NCBI GenBank assembly: GCA_030151885.1
Contig: JASLCG010000081.1
Span: 1-53,782 of the forward strand
Reading direction: 5' to 3'
From: Bacteroides sp.
GTDB taxonomy: Bacteria; Bacteroidota; Bacteroidia; Bacteroidales; Bacteroidaceae
Length of the DNA: 53,782 nt
Within the stretch, counting starts at the first letter, position 1, and each line of letters starts with the position of its first letter. Shown here one piece after another: positions 17,051 to 25,952 of this stretch. A model generated the notes under the pieces. That model was not told the DNA's origin and searched no databases. It saw nothing but the letters and a program-made list of their open reading frames with translations. The position numbers were made by a program, and so were the translations under genes.

Positions 17051-18727
17051 TTAATATTTAAAACTACTGCCACCTAAAAACTCTCTTAATAGAGATGTTG
17101 GAGGTATAACCTCATCTGGAATAGATTTGAAGAACTGTAGGAACTTTGATAGTCTATACGCCTCGGAGAAAGCTTCACTATTTCTTGGAACTTCTGAAAG
17201 AATAGGAATAGCGTATTTCCGTATTGCTGCTAACTCAAATAGTAGTGCAGAGTTAAACATAGCATCAGCATTTTCTTGGAATGGAAAAATCCACTTATCT
17301 TCTCCTTCTCTAACACTTTTCCATCTATTAATAGTATCTTCTGCAGAGTATCCACGGTATTTATAATCTCTTATAATACGTCTCAACAGTCTGTTGTCAG
17401 TAGTGGGAATCCAGTTATGGCTATCTAGTGCAATAGTAGTAAGTGCCGATACATAAACCATATACTTGCTATCTCTTGGGATATGAGGGGTTAGCTCAGG
17501 ATTTAAAGCGTGAATCCCTTCTAAGATTAAAACAGTATCTTTATCTAACTTAAGTTTCTTGCCCTTATACTCTTTTACTCCCAGTTCGAAATTATAGGTA
17601 GGTAAACTAACTTCTTCACCTCTAAGCAGAGCTTGTAAATGTGTTTCGAAGAGTTTCAAGTCAAGAGCATACAGAGACTCATAATCATAATCACCATTAC
17701 TATCTTTTGGTGTATCTACTCTTTCTACAAAATAATCATCTAGAGAAATTGAAACGGGTCTAATTCCATTAGTCATTAGTTGTATAGATAGTCTTTTACT
17801 AAATGTTGTCTTTCCAGATGAAGAGGGTCCTGAAATTAATATAATTTTGACTTTAGTATCTTTATTATTCCCTTTGTTGTGAATATCTTCAGCTATTTTT
17901 ACAATCTTCTTTTCTTGTAATGCTTCTGCAATATTGATAATATCTGTAGCATGTCCATTCTCATATGCTATGTTAATATCACCAACAGTTCTTACACGCA
18001 TAATTTTATTCCACTCAACTTGTTGTTTGAATACATCAAACATTTTTTCTTGCTTAATTAAGTCATCAACTTCACTAGGGTTATATTTATTGGGAATGCG
18101 AAGAAGAACCCCATCATAGTATTTTATAATATCAAATACTTTAATAAAGCTTGTAGAAGGTACTAAATTACCATAGTAATAATCTATAGTACCATCTAGG
18201 TCATAATAATATGTATAAAGGGATCCAGATGTTTCTAATAATTTTACTTTATCAAGCATCTCCTCTTTTTTAAATATTTCTATCGCTTTACTAGTTTGGC
18301 ATTGAATTCTATGAAACTTTAAATCACTCTCAATAAGTTCTAGCATCCTTTTCTTGATAGCTTGAATGTCTTCAATTGTTATATCATGTCCTATATTAAG
18401 GTTACAGAAATATCCTTTAGAGACAGGGTGTTCAACTTTGAGTGTGCTGTTAGGGTATAAATCTCGCATTGCCTTATAGAGAATAAAGCAGAGTGAGCGA
18501 ACATAAGTACGCATTGCTGATGGATCTCTAGCATCAAGAAACTCAACATCTTTATTATTATATACTCTAAATTTTAATCCTTCTGTCTTATTATTAACTT
18601 TAGCGCTTATTATATCGAATTCATTTTTTAGGTCAAAACCTTTAGAAATTTCTAAAAGTGTAGAACCAATAGGGAATTCTTTATAGATATTGTTATTTTT
18701 ACAATATATTTGTACCGTTTGCTGCAT
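17051..18727 (-). CDS. Nucleoside (uridine-type) kinase fused to ThrRS-like TGS and second N-terminal domains
   Basis: The 558-aa protein has three parts. Residues 1-65 look like a TGS/ubiquitin-like domain. Residues ~70-220 resemble the second domain of threonyl-tRNA synthetase (LYPNSTLKVEHPVSKGYFCNL), but the HxxxH zinc/editing pair is replaced by RSLCFILYK. Residues ~290-500 are a uridine-kinase-like P-loop domain with Walker A GPSSSGKT at 300-307, SLDDYFVERVDTP and ILEGIHALNPEL. This architecture is usually annotated 'nucleoside kinase' in Bacteroidetes and some Firmicutes. The substrate is not proven, and the role of the ThrRS-like part is unknown. It is monocistronic and divergent from the Na/Pi transporter gene. 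Confidence 0.9.
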   Translation of the reverse strand: MQQTVQIYCKNNNIYKEFPIGSTLLEISKGFDLKNEFDIISAKVNNKTEGLKFRVYNNKDVEFLDARDPSAMRTYVRSLCFILYKAMRDLYPNSTLKVEHPVSKGYFCNLNIGHDITIEDIQAIKKRMLELIESDLKFHRIQCQTSKAIEIFKKEEMLDKVKLLETSGSLYTYYYDLDGTIDYYYGNLVPSTSFIKVFDIIKYYDGVLLRIPNKYNPSEVDDLIKQEKMFDVFKQQVEWNKIMRVRTVGDINIAYENGHATDIINIAEALQEKKIVKIAEDIHNKGNNKDTKVKIILISGPSSSGKTTFSKRLSIQLMTNGIRPVSISLDDYFVERVDTPKDSNGDYDYESLYALDLKLFETHLQALLRGEEVSLPTYNFELGVKEYKGKKLKLDKDTVLILEGIHALNPELTPHIPRDSKYMVYVSALTTIALDSHNWIPTTDNRLLRRIIRDYKYRGYSAEDTINRWKSVREGEDKWIFPFQENADAMFNSALLFELAAIRKYAIPILSEVPRNSEAFSEAYRLSKFLQFFKSIPDEVIPPTSLLREFLGGSSFKY

Positions 18728-18814
18728 AGACTCTATTTTTTGATGTTTACTATGGGAGCAAAATAGAGAAATATTGCATAATTAGCAACAAATTTGATCA
18801 ATAGATAATTATAG

Positions 18815-20521
18815 ATGGAGTATTCATTTAGTGATTTATTACAGCTGATTGGTTCGCTTGGGCTCTTCCTTTATGGGATGAAGATAATGAGTGAAGGTCT
18901 GCAGAAATTCGCAGGAGATAGGTTAAGAAGTATTCTTACTGCGATGACAACAAATCGAGTAACAGGTGTATTAACAGGAGTGCTGATTACAGCCTTAATA
19001 CAATCTTCTTCTGCAACAACCGTTATGGTTGTGAGTTTCGTAAATGCTGGTCTGCTAACCTTAGCTGAATCAATTAGTGTGATAATGGGTGCCAATATTG
19101 GTACTACAGTCACGGCCTGGTTGATGTCTATTGGGGGATTTAGTGTAGATGTAAATGCTTTTGCACTACCTATATTGGCTGTCGCCTTACCTCTAATTTT
19201 CTCAGGAAAAAGTAATCGCAAATATGTAGGTGAATTTTTATTTGGTTTTGCATTTTTATTTATGGGTTTAACTAGCCTTAAAAACAATGCACCAGATTTG
19301 GAAGCAAATCCCGATATGCTGGCGTTCGTACAGAACTATACAGATATGGGATTTTTTTCTATATTACTTTTCTTATTTATAGGTACAATTGTAACTGTTG
19401 TTGTCCAAGCTTCTGCAGCGACTATGGCCATTACTTTAGTGATGTGTGCCAATGGGTGGATTCCTTTAGAACTTGGAGCAGCGTTGGTATTAGGTGAAAA
19501 CATAGGTACCACTATTACTGCAAACTTAGCAGCCCTCACAGCGAATACTCAAGCTAAGCGAGCCGCATTTGCCCACTTCGTTTTTAACGTATTTGGTGTA
19601 ATTTGGGTACTTGCTATATTCTATCCTTTTATGGAACTTGTAGATTGGGTTTCGAGTTTCTTTATGTCTGCAAATGTAAGTGAAGAGACTGCGATATCTT
19701 ATAAGCTATCTGCTTTCCATACTATATTTAACATCTGTAATGTATTGCTACTTATATGGTTTGTTAAGCTTATTGAAAAAACAGTTTGCTTATGTATTAG
19801 AACTAAAGAAGATGAAAGTGAAGAGCCACGTTTACGCTATATTACTGGAGGTATGCTTTCAACTTCAGAGCTGTCTATTTTACAGGCCCATAAAGAAATA
19901 CACCTGTTCTCGGAAAGAACACATCGTATGTATGGTATGGTACAAGAACTTCTTCATACAGACGATGATGATGACTTTAATAAGTTGTATAGCAGGATTG
20001 AAAAGTATGAAAATATCAGTGATAATATGGAGCTAGAAATAGCTAACTATTTGAATAAAGTTTCTGAAGGACGATTAAGTTCTGAAAGTAAACTTAAGAT
20101 AAGAATAATGCTTCGTGAGGTTACTGAAATTGAAAGTATTGGAGATAGCTGTTATAATTTAGCTAGAACAATAAATAGAAAGCGTCAATCTGGAGAAGAG
20201 TTTACAGAGAAGCAATATGATCACATCCACTTTATGATGAAACTTACTAACGATGCTATCACGCAAATGATAGTTGTATTAGAAAGAGGAGATCACTACT
20301 CGACAGCAGACATTAGTAAGTCTTACAACATTGAAAATGAAATAAACAACTATAGAAATCAGTTGAAAAATCAAAATATTCTTGATGTAAATAACAAAGA
20401 GTATGATTATCAAATAGGTGTTTATTACATGGACTTAATCGGAGAATGCGAAAAACTAGGAGATTATGTCATGAACGTAGTTGAGGCTAGTAGCGACTTA
20501 AGAGATAAAAAATCTGTATAA
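18815..20521 (+). CDS. Na+/phosphate cotransporter family protein with C-terminal PhoU-like domain
   Basis: The 568-aa protein has two inverted Na/Pi-cotransport repeats, each with a Q-S/A-S/A signature (ALIQSSSATTVMVVS and VVQASAATMAI) followed by GANIGTTVTAW and GENIGTTITAN. This is the NptA/YjbB (SLC34-like) family. From about residue 345 a soluble all-helical region resembles PhoU. It probably imports phosphate, or exports it as proposed for YjbB, coupled to sodium. The gene stands alone, divergent from the nucleoside kinase, and ends at a strong terminator. Direction of transport is not readable from sequence. Confidence 0.93.
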   Translation: MEYSFSDLLQLIGSLGLFLYGMKIMSEGLQKFAGDRLRSILTAMTTNRVTGVLTGVLITALIQSSSATTVMVVSFVNAGLLTLAESISVIMGANIGTTVTAWLMSIGGFSVDVNAFALPILAVALPLIFSGKSNRKYVGEFLFGFAFLFMGLTSLKNNAPDLEANPDMLAFVQNYTDMGFFSILLFLFIGTIVTVVVQASAATMAITLVMCANGWIPLELGAALVLGENIGTTITANLAALTANTQAKRAAFAHFVFNVFGVIWVLAIFYPFMELVDWVSSFFMSANVSEETAISYKLSAFHTIFNICNVLLLIWFVKLIEKTVCLCIRTKEDESEEPRLRYITGGMLSTSELSILQAHKEIHLFSERTHRMYGMVQELLHTDDDDDFNKLYSRIEKYENISDNMELEIANYLNKVSEGRLSSESKLKIRIMLREVTEIESIGDSCYNLARTINRKRQSGEEFTEKQYDHIHFMMKLTNDAITQMIVVLERGDHYSTADISKSYNIENEINNYRNQLKNQNILDVNNKEYDYQIGVYYMDLIGECEKLGDYVMNVVEASSDLRDKKSV

Positions 20522-20538
20522 ATAGCATGATGAATAAC

Positions 20539-20571
20539 AAAAAAGAGTTTCCAATTGGAAACTCTTTTTTT
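20539..20571. terminator. Bidirectional terminator between the Na/Pi transporter and rubredoxin genes
   Basis: AAAAAGAGTTTCC, the short AATT centre and its complement form a near-perfect palindrome with A and T runs at the ends, placed between the two convergent genes. Confidence 0.92.
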
Positions 20572-20572
20572 A

Positions 20573-20737
20573 TTAATCTTCATAAGGTTCAAAGTCATCT
20601 TTGCCAACACCACACTCTGGGCAAACCCAATCGTCAGGAATATCTTCGAAAGAAGTTCCTGGCTCAATGCCTCCATCTGGATCTCCTAATGCAGGATCAT
20701 ACACATATTCACATACTACACAAATGTACTTTTTCAT
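20573..20737 (-). CDS. Rubredoxin
   Basis: This 54-aa gene reads MKKYICVVCEYVYDPALGD and onward, with the two iron-binding pairs CVVC (Cys6, Cys9) and CPEC (Cys39, Cys42). The aromatic core (Tyr4, Tyr11, Tyr13, Trp37, Phe49) is complete and the length is standard. It is a one-electron carrier with a single Fe(SCys)4 centre. In anaerobes it commonly delivers electrons to rubrerythrin or superoxide reductase for peroxide and superoxide removal; a rubrerythrin gene lies at 34578, unlinked. The stop codon touches the bidirectional terminator. No convincing -7 element was found upstream. Confidence 0.97.
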   Translation of the reverse strand: MKKYICVVCEYVYDPALGDPDGGIEPGTSFEDIPDDWVCPECGVGKDDFEPYED

Positions 20738-20872
20738 AACATATAAAAATTTAATATTATTGTAGGGATTCTCCCCTTATTAACTATAACATAAATATAT
20801 CTATTTTTATTGAATATGACCTAATACAATGTATATTGAATTACTATATTCTTTTAACCTCAATATAAATTG

Positions 20873-20880
20873 TATTTTTG
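20873..20880 (+). promoter_or_regulatory. Putative promoter of the HAD-ribF-CPBP operon
   Basis: TATTTTTG, 31 bases before the HAD ATG, matches the -7 consensus. No good -33 box was seen. Confidence 0.55.
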
Positions 20881-20911
20881 CAAACAACATGGGCTTATAA
20901 CATTATAGTAA

Positions 20912-21550
20912 ATGGGTAGAGATACAGAGTACATCATATTTGATTTAGGAGGAGTAATTTTTGATATAGACTTTTCTCTTTCGATAAAGGCATTATCTGA
21001 AAAAGGTATTTGCTGTAGCTATGATGTTTTTAAAGAGGAACAATTCGTTATGTTATTTCAGCACTATGAGTTAGGACTATTCTCCGATAACGAATTCAGA
21101 GATCATCTAAGAGGCTATCTGGCTGCCGACCTATCAGATTTAGAGATAGACAATATATGGAATAGTACATTGATAGGTGTTGACCCTATAAAATTAGAAT
21201 GTCTTAAAGAACTAACTAATAAATATATTGTTTACTTGTTAAGTAATACGAATAATATACATTGGAATTTTATTGTTCAGTACTTTAAAAGTAAATATGC
21301 AGTTAATATTAATAACTTATTTCAAAATCTGTTTTTATCCTATAAACTTCACTTAAGTAAGCCGTCCACTTCTATTTTTCAATATGTAATTGACCAAGAA
21401 AAATTAGATGCCAATAAAGTGCTATTTATTGATGATAAGCTAGAAAATACAACTGTCGCAGATAGAATGGGCTTTAAAACCTTTAAGCCATCTACAAATA
21501 GTAGTAGCTGGGTTAATCTGTTTGATAAAGATTTTAATTTATGCAAGTAA
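20912..21550 (+). CDS. HAD superfamily hydrolase, YihX-like phosphatase
   Basis: The 212-aa protein has motif I IIFDLGGVIFDIDF (nucleophile in DLGG), motif II LLSNTNNIHW, a conserved lysine in LHLSKPS and motif IV FIDDKLENT. The DLGGV/DID pattern and SNTN resemble YihX, an alpha-glucose-1-phosphate phosphatase in E. coli. Many related HADs act on other sugar phosphates or on FMN, and the substrate here is open. It is the first gene of a run, with its last 10 bases overlapping ribF. That overlap leaves open a role as a flavin-phosphate phosphatase, but this is inference only. Confidence 0.88.
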   Translation: MGRDTEYIIFDLGGVIFDIDFSLSIKALSEKGICCSYDVFKEEQFVMLFQHYELGLFSDNEFRDHLRGYLAADLSDLEIDNIWNSTLIGVDPIKLECLKELTNKYIVYLLSNTNNIHWNFIVQYFKSKYAVNINNLFQNLFLSYKLHLSKPSTSIFQYVIDQEKLDANKVLFIDDKLENTTVADRMGFKTFKPSTNSSSWVNLFDKDFNLCK

Positions 21551-22497
21551 TAGAAGAAAATACAAATATAAAACTGAAACCTAGTGTTGCAGCTATTGGC
21601 TTCTTTGATGGTGTCCACTTAGGACATAAATTTTTAATAAATCAAGTTAAAGAAGAAGCTGAAAGTAGAGGGTTAAAATCTGCAGTAATAACTTTTCCAT
21701 TACATCCTAGTAAAGTAATCAATCCTAATAGACACATTGATCATATAACTCTTTGCGATGAGAAATTAGAGTTAATTGAAGAGACTCGAATTGATTATTG
21801 TTTCTTGTTGAACTTTTCAAAAGAGTTATCTCAATATTCAGCAAAAGATTTCATGAGGCTTATATTGAGAGATAGATTTAATGTAAAAGTGTTAGTTATA
21901 GGATATGATCACCGCTTTGGACATAACCGAGCTGATGGTTTTGATCAATATGTTGATTACGGTAAGGAATTGGGAATTGAAGTGTTAAAAGCAAAGGCAT
22001 TGACTAGAGAGAATACAGAAGCAATAAGTTCTTCTTTAGTAAGATCTGCTATTACTGAAGGAGATATATCTTTGGTTAACTCCTATTTAGGTTATTCTTA
22101 TTTCTTAAATGGAACTGTTATTCATGGGAAACAATTAGGTAGAACAATAGGCTTTCCTACAGCTAATATTCAAGTGCTAAATGGAGACAAGATGGTTCCT
22201 AAAAATGGTGTATATGCTGTCAAAGTAAAAATAGATGGAGATCCAAAATGTTACTGGGGTATGCTAAATATAGGTCATAGACCCACCATAAATAATGGAT
22301 GTAATAGAAGTATTGAGGTTAATATTTTAGATTTTAATAGAGACATATATAGGGAAAAAATACGATTGATATTTTTAGATAGATTAAGAGCTGAGGTTAG
22401 ATTTGAATCTATTGATAAATTGGTAGAACAGTTGCATGCTGATGAGAAAAATGTTAGAGGAATGATTGGAGAAAACTATAACTGTAACTGTAAGTAA
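21541..22497 (+). CDS. ribF: Bifunctional riboflavin kinase / FAD synthetase
   Basis: The 318-aa cytoplasmic enzyme converts riboflavin to FMN and then FAD. The N-terminal FAD-synthetase domain has GFFDGVHLGHKFLI (nucleotidyltransferase HxGH) and the later ISSSLVRSAI motif. The C-terminal riboflavin-kinase domain has GTVIHGKQLGRTIGFPTANIQ and the beta-barrel MLNIGHRPT segment. Length and order match the bacterial prototype. It overlaps the HAD gene upstream and is followed after one base by a CPBP membrane protease, so the three are probably co-transcribed. Confidence 0.97.
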   Translation: MQVIEENTNIKLKPSVAAIGFFDGVHLGHKFLINQVKEEAESRGLKSAVITFPLHPSKVINPNRHIDHITLCDEKLELIEETRIDYCFLLNFSKELSQYSAKDFMRLILRDRFNVKVLVIGYDHRFGHNRADGFDQYVDYGKELGIEVLKAKALTRENTEAISSSLVRSAITEGDISLVNSYLGYSYFLNGTVIHGKQLGRTIGFPTANIQVLNGDKMVPKNGVYAVKVKIDGDPKCYWGMLNIGHRPTINNGCNRSIEVNILDFNRDIYREKIRLIFLDRLRAEVRFESIDKLVEQLHADEKNVRGMIGENYNCNCK

Positions 22498-22498
22498 T

Positions 22499-23314
22499 AT
22501 GAGATCAATAGGGATAATAATAAAGGTGATTTTTGTGTTTTTAATAGTGAAGTTTATAACTTTATCTTCAGTATTAAGTGTTTTTGAACTTTATCCAGAT
22601 CAAATAAGTAAGGTGTTTGCTGACGAAACATTGAGTTCTGAAATGCTAAAAAACCATGCGATAAATGTCTCTACATTAGTAAGTTCTGTGTTGACTCTGA
22701 TAATTTTATATTTCTGGAATCCTTTGAAAGGAATTTCTTTATCAAAAAAAGGAATAACTCCATCAGTATTTATTTTATCAATGTGTCTTGGCTTTTTAGG
22801 AATACTACTTAATAGCTTTATTCTTTCTTTTTTTAAAGAAGATTACAGCCAAGCCGTAGAGTTAAGCAAGAAACTTTTAGCAACAGGTTGGGTAGGTGTT
22901 TTACCTGTTGTCGTACTGATTCCTATAGTAGAAGAAATTGTTTTTAGAAAGGTTTGTATATCAGCTTTGCTTTCGGAAACAAAACCTGTATGGGCGATTA
23001 TCTTATCGGGGTTTTTATTTGGAGTCTTACATGTTCAACCTGTTCAGATTCTAGGAGCAACTTTATTAGGAATTGTGTTTGGTTGGATATACTATTTAAG
23101 TAAAAGTTTGTTGCCATCTATCGTGTTACATATCTGTAATAATGGTTTTTATGTTTTTAGGCTAAAAAGTGAATCTGCCTTTTCAGATAACATTATGACT
23201 CACCACGAGTCTCCCCTCTTTTGGATTGGTTTTATTGTAGTTGCTTTACTGTTTATCTTGATCAGTTATAGACTAACAAGAAATGTAAAATATAAAAAAA
23301 GGTTTGACTATTAA
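22499..23314 (+). CDS. CPBP family intramembrane glutamic endopeptidase (Abi family)
   Basis: From the ATG at 22499 (MRSIGIIIKVIFVF) the protein is 271 aa with about eight membrane helices. The CPBP motifs are present in order: EEIVFRK (EExxxR), FGVLH (FxxxH) and HICNN (HxxxN-like). These mark the Rce1/MroQ-type family of membrane proteases, whose bacterial members mature peptides or act in immunity-like roles. No substrate can be suggested. A TTG start 33 bases upstream would lie inside ribF and was rejected. The stop codon falls inside the downstream terminator hairpin. Confidence 0.92.
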   Translation: MRSIGIIIKVIFVFLIVKFITLSSVLSVFELYPDQISKVFADETLSSEMLKNHAINVSTLVSSVLTLIILYFWNPLKGISLSKKGITPSVFILSMCLGFLGILLNSFILSFFKEDYSQAVELSKKLLATGWVGVLPVVVLIPIVEEIVFRKVCISALLSETKPVWAIILSGFLFGVLHVQPVQILGATLLGIVFGWIYYLSKSLLPSIVLHICNNGFYVFRLKSESAFSDNIMTHHESPLFWIGFIVVALLFILISYRLTRNVKYKKRFDY

Positions 23315-23330
23315 CAGTCAAACCTTTTTA
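23296..23330. terminator. Bidirectional terminator between the CPBP and sufE genes
   Basis: A 14-bp stem (AAAAAGGTTTGACT and complement, short loop) contains the CPBP stop codon and has T/A runs at both ends. Confidence 0.9.
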
Positions 23331-23343
23331 CATTATATATGAG

Positions 23344-23769
23344 TTAAGCTTCAAGCTTTGCTTTGAATGCTAAAGCATAAATTCTCATCTGTTTTACCAT
23401 CGCTAGTAAACCATTACTACGAGTTGGTGATAAGTGTTCTTTTAGACCTATGGTGTCAATAAAGTGCAGGTCTGAAGCTAATATTTCATCAGGAGTGTGG
23501 TTAGATAATACCCTTATAAGTAGAGAAATAATACCTTTTACAATAAGAGCATCACTTTCTGCCTGAAAAATGACTTTTCCATCAATTAGTTCAGCATGTA
23601 GCCAAACTCTACTTTGGCATCCAACAATTAGGTTTTGCTCTGTTTTATACTTAGGATCGAGTTCCTCTTGATCATTACCAAGGTCAATTAAAAGTTGGTA
23701 TTTATCCATCCAATCATCGAAGTCGTTGAATTCATCAATAACCTCTTGTTGTAAATTATCTATAGTCAT
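23344..23769 (-). CDS. sufE: SufE family sulfur acceptor protein
   Basis: The 141-aa protein has the SufE signature LIVGCQSRVWL with sulfur-accepting Cys51. SufE takes persulfide sulfur from the cysteine desulfurase SufS and passes it to the SufBCD scaffold for Fe-S cluster assembly. Length and the overall alpha/beta pattern are standard. It is the last gene of a minus-strand run, 8 bases after the M28 lipoprotein gene, although no functional link between them is apparent. The suf operon itself is not in the window. Confidence 0.95.
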   Translation of the reverse strand: MTIDNLQQEVIDEFNDFDDWMDKYQLLIDLGNDQEELDPKYKTEQNLIVGCQSRVWLHAELIDGKVIFQAESDALIVKGIISLLIRVLSNHTPDEILASDLHFIDTIGLKEHLSPTRSNGLLAMVKQMRIYALAFKAKLEA

Positions 23770-23777
23770 AACTTAAA

Positions 23778-24785
23778 TTATTGTTCATTATATATTACTG
23801 CTGTAACTGTTTGCCCTACAGCTTTTAGTGTAGCTTTATCTATAATACTCATATTGTCATTTACAGTATGCCAATGAGAACCAAAACTAGAATCATTATT
23901 TTTAGGATAAAAAGGTATTATATCAATGGTCTTAATATTTGCTATGGAGTTTATAAATAAATGGTCATCAATAACCCCACCACCATCTCTTTTTATAAAA
24001 TACTGCCCATATCCAAGAGCAGTTGCTTGATTCCATACTTTTTCTAAAATGTTTTTTGCATAATGTTTAGAATAAGCTTCATAGTAAAATGTTGCATCCT
24101 TTTCTCCTACCATATCTAGTAATATTCCAAATCTAGCTCTGTAATTACTTACATGGGGAAATCTAGACCAATACTGAGAACCTAAACACCACTGCTCCTC
24201 TTTATGTTCACCTTTATAATGTTGAGGAGCACCATAGTCTTCAGCATCAAACAGAATAATATCTATACCTAGTGCTGGTTGGTTAATGTTTATATTTCGT
24301 GCAATTTCTAGTAGTACGCCTACCCCACTAGCTCCATCATTAGCTCCTAATATTGGTGTGTTAATATTTTTTTTATCCCTATCATTATCAGCCCAAGGTC
24401 TAGAATCCCAGTGAGCAAATAATGCTATTCTTTTTTTAAGTTCGGGTTTATATGCTCCAATGATATTTGTTGATTTTAATATCTTTCCATCATATCCTAT
24501 TGCATCAAACTTTTGTGTATATACTTTTGCTCCAAAAGAGTTTAATTTGTTTTCTAAATATAGTGCACAATCTTCATGTGCTTTTGAATTTGGAATTCTT
24601 GGTCCAAAGTTAACCTGATCTGCCACATATTGATATGCACTATCTGCACTGAAAGTAGGAATATCTATAGACTTAACTTCTATTTCGTTGGCCGATTTAG
24701 AGGCCTTATTATTTTTGTTGCTTCCACAAGCTGTTACACTACATATTGTTAAGAAAAGCATTACGCTGTATATAATTTTTTTCAT
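23778..24785 (-). CDS. M28-fold lipoprotein, glutaminyl-peptide cyclotransferase-like
   Basis: The 335-aa protein has a lipoprotein signal with lipobox TAC (Cys20). The zinc-site motifs are FAHWDSRPWADND, GANDGASGVGVLLE (metal Asp), FDAEDYG (Glu) and SHWHTVNDN (distal His). WDSRPWAD and the single-zinc arrangement match the mammalian-type glutaminyl cyclases known in Bacteroidetes such as Porphyromonas, which form N-terminal pyroglutamate on exported proteins after signal-peptide cleavage exposes Gln. An aminopeptidase activity is the main alternative. It has its own -7 element and precedes sufE by 8 bases. Confidence 0.88.
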   Translation of the reverse strand: MKKIIYSVMLFLTICSVTACGSNKNNKASKSANEIEVKSIDIPTFSADSAYQYVADQVNFGPRIPNSKAHEDCALYLENKLNSFGAKVYTQKFDAIGYDGKILKSTNIIGAYKPELKKRIALFAHWDSRPWADNDRDKKNINTPILGANDGASGVGVLLEIARNININQPALGIDIILFDAEDYGAPQHYKGEHKEEQWCLGSQYWSRFPHVSNYRARFGILLDMVGEKDATFYYEAYSKHYAKNILEKVWNQATALGYGQYFIKRDGGGVIDDHLFINSIANIKTIDIIPFYPKNNDSSFGSHWHTVNDNMSIIDKATLKAVGQTVTAVIYNEQ

Positions 24786-24804
24786 ATTATATTTATTTTA
24801 AAAG

Positions 24805-24812
24805 CAAAGTTA
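24805..24812 (-). promoter_or_regulatory. Putative promoter of the M28-sufE pair
   Basis: TAACTTTG on the minus strand, 19 bases before the M28 gene's ATG, matches TAnnTTTG. Confidence 0.55.
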
Positions 24813-24853
24813 CAGAATTTCATATAAATAGAGTAATGAGAGAGTTGCTTTAT

Positions 24854-25762
24854 CTAAAAAATAAGATCTACACGCCCTTTCTTGACTGTAATTTCTGCTT
24901 GGATACCACATATAAGTGGATAATTGAATTGTCCATGACCCACTGGGAAATTGTAGACGATAGGAATTTTTAAATCCTTTACGAGTTGTTGAATTCTTTC
25001 GTTTATTTTACAAAAATCTCCCTCTACAGGGTAGTCAAAGCAGAATTCCCCTATAATTATAGCCTTTATAGTGCTGAGGCTACTATGATGTAATATACTA
25101 AACAACAACCTTTCAACTTGGTTTGCAGATATGTTGGTGTCTTCTATAAAAAGAATAATATTTTCAGATTTAATAATATACTCAGTAGCCAACAGGCTTT
25201 GTATAACTGTTAGATTGCCACCAACTAATATACCTTTAGCTACCCCTTTGTGGTTGTACTTATGACTTGGAATAATATAATGTGTACTATCTCCGAATAG
25301 TATTTTTTTCGTGAATTCTATGCTAAGATCATACTCCGAAGAGAGGGCAAATTGTCGTGCCATTGGTGCATGAAGTGATGCTATTCCGGAGTTAGTTACT
25401 AAACTATGTAGAGCTGTTATATCGCTATAGCCTATTACCCATTTAGGATGCTTTAAAAACTTTCTTAGGTCAATATAATCTAGTAGCTGTATTGCTCCAA
25501 AGCCTCCTCTAGAGCAGAAAATAGCTTTTATTTTCTTGTTATCTAATCCAAACTGTAAGTCTGTTAATCGTTGCTTAATTGTGCCTGCAAAAGTACCAGA
25601 CTTTGCTGTGGCGTGCTTACCTACTATTGGTATTAATCCCCAACGTTTAAGTCTTTCTCGCATGCCTGATATTATTTTTTTATCAATTTTACTTGAAGGT
25701 GAGATAATTAATACGCGATCACCCTTTTTGAGATAAGCAGGTATAGTAGTGTATTTAGGCAC
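24854..25762 (-). CDS. LD-carboxypeptidase (S66 family)
   Basis: The 302-aa enzyme belongs to the S66 (LdcA/MccF) family. LdcA cleaves the L,D bond releasing the terminal D-Ala from murein tetrapeptides during peptidoglycan recycling. The catalytic triad is readable: Ser113 in VIGYSDITAL, Glu207 in LFIEDTN and His276 in PVGHGQFNYP. The start is GTG at 25762 (MPKYTTIPAYLKKGDRVLI); no in-frame ATG lies in the right place. No signal peptide is visible, which fits a cytoplasmic recycling enzyme. MccF-type immunity hydrolases share the fold, so LdcA is likely but not certain. Confidence 0.92.
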   Translation of the reverse strand: MPKYTTIPAYLKKGDRVLIISPSSKIDKKIISGMRERLKRWGLIPIVGKHATAKSGTFAGTIKQRLTDLQFGLDNKKIKAIFCSRGGFGAIQLLDYIDLRKFLKHPKWVIGYSDITALHSLVTNSGIASLHAPMARQFALSSEYDLSIEFTKKILFGDSTHYIIPSHKYNHKGVAKGILVGGNLTVIQSLLATEYIIKSENIILFIEDTNISANQVERLLFSILHHSSLSTIKAIIIGEFCFDYPVEGDFCKINERIQQLVKDLKIPIVYNFPVGHGQFNYPLICGIQAEITVKKGRVDLIF

Positions 25763-25787
25763 ATTAAAGGTTTTTAGATTACACTAT

Positions 25788-25795
25788 CAAAAGTA
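25788..25795 (-). promoter_or_regulatory. Putative LD-carboxypeptidase promoter (-7 element)
   Basis: TACTTTTG on the minus strand, 25 bases before the GTG start. It overlaps a 7-bp inverted repeat (TACTATT, 25794-25800, with AATAGTA, 25820-25826) in the divergent gap before ptb. Confidence 0.5.
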
Positions 25796-25952
25796 CTATT
25801 TTTTGTATCAAAAATGAATAATAGTATTGTTTTACTAGTATTTTTTTGATCAAAGAGAAATAATAAGACGTACAAAAATTAAAATCATGAATAAACTCTT
25901 ATAAGTCGAAATTATTCAACATTTTTTTACATATTTGTTCAAAATACGTTAT

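Noticed and set aside
18871..19287. Open reading frame of 138 codons antisense to the Na/Pi transporter gene
   Set aside because: It is a frame shadow of a well-conserved membrane protein gene and has no promoter, ribosome site or recognisable domain. Other long antisense frames (3481-3795, 33394-33702, 44781-45083) were rejected for the same reason.
20527..20739. Plus-strand frame of 70 codons antisense to rubredoxin
   Set aside because: The minus strand encodes a complete rubredoxin with all four cysteines; the plus frame begins inside the terminator.
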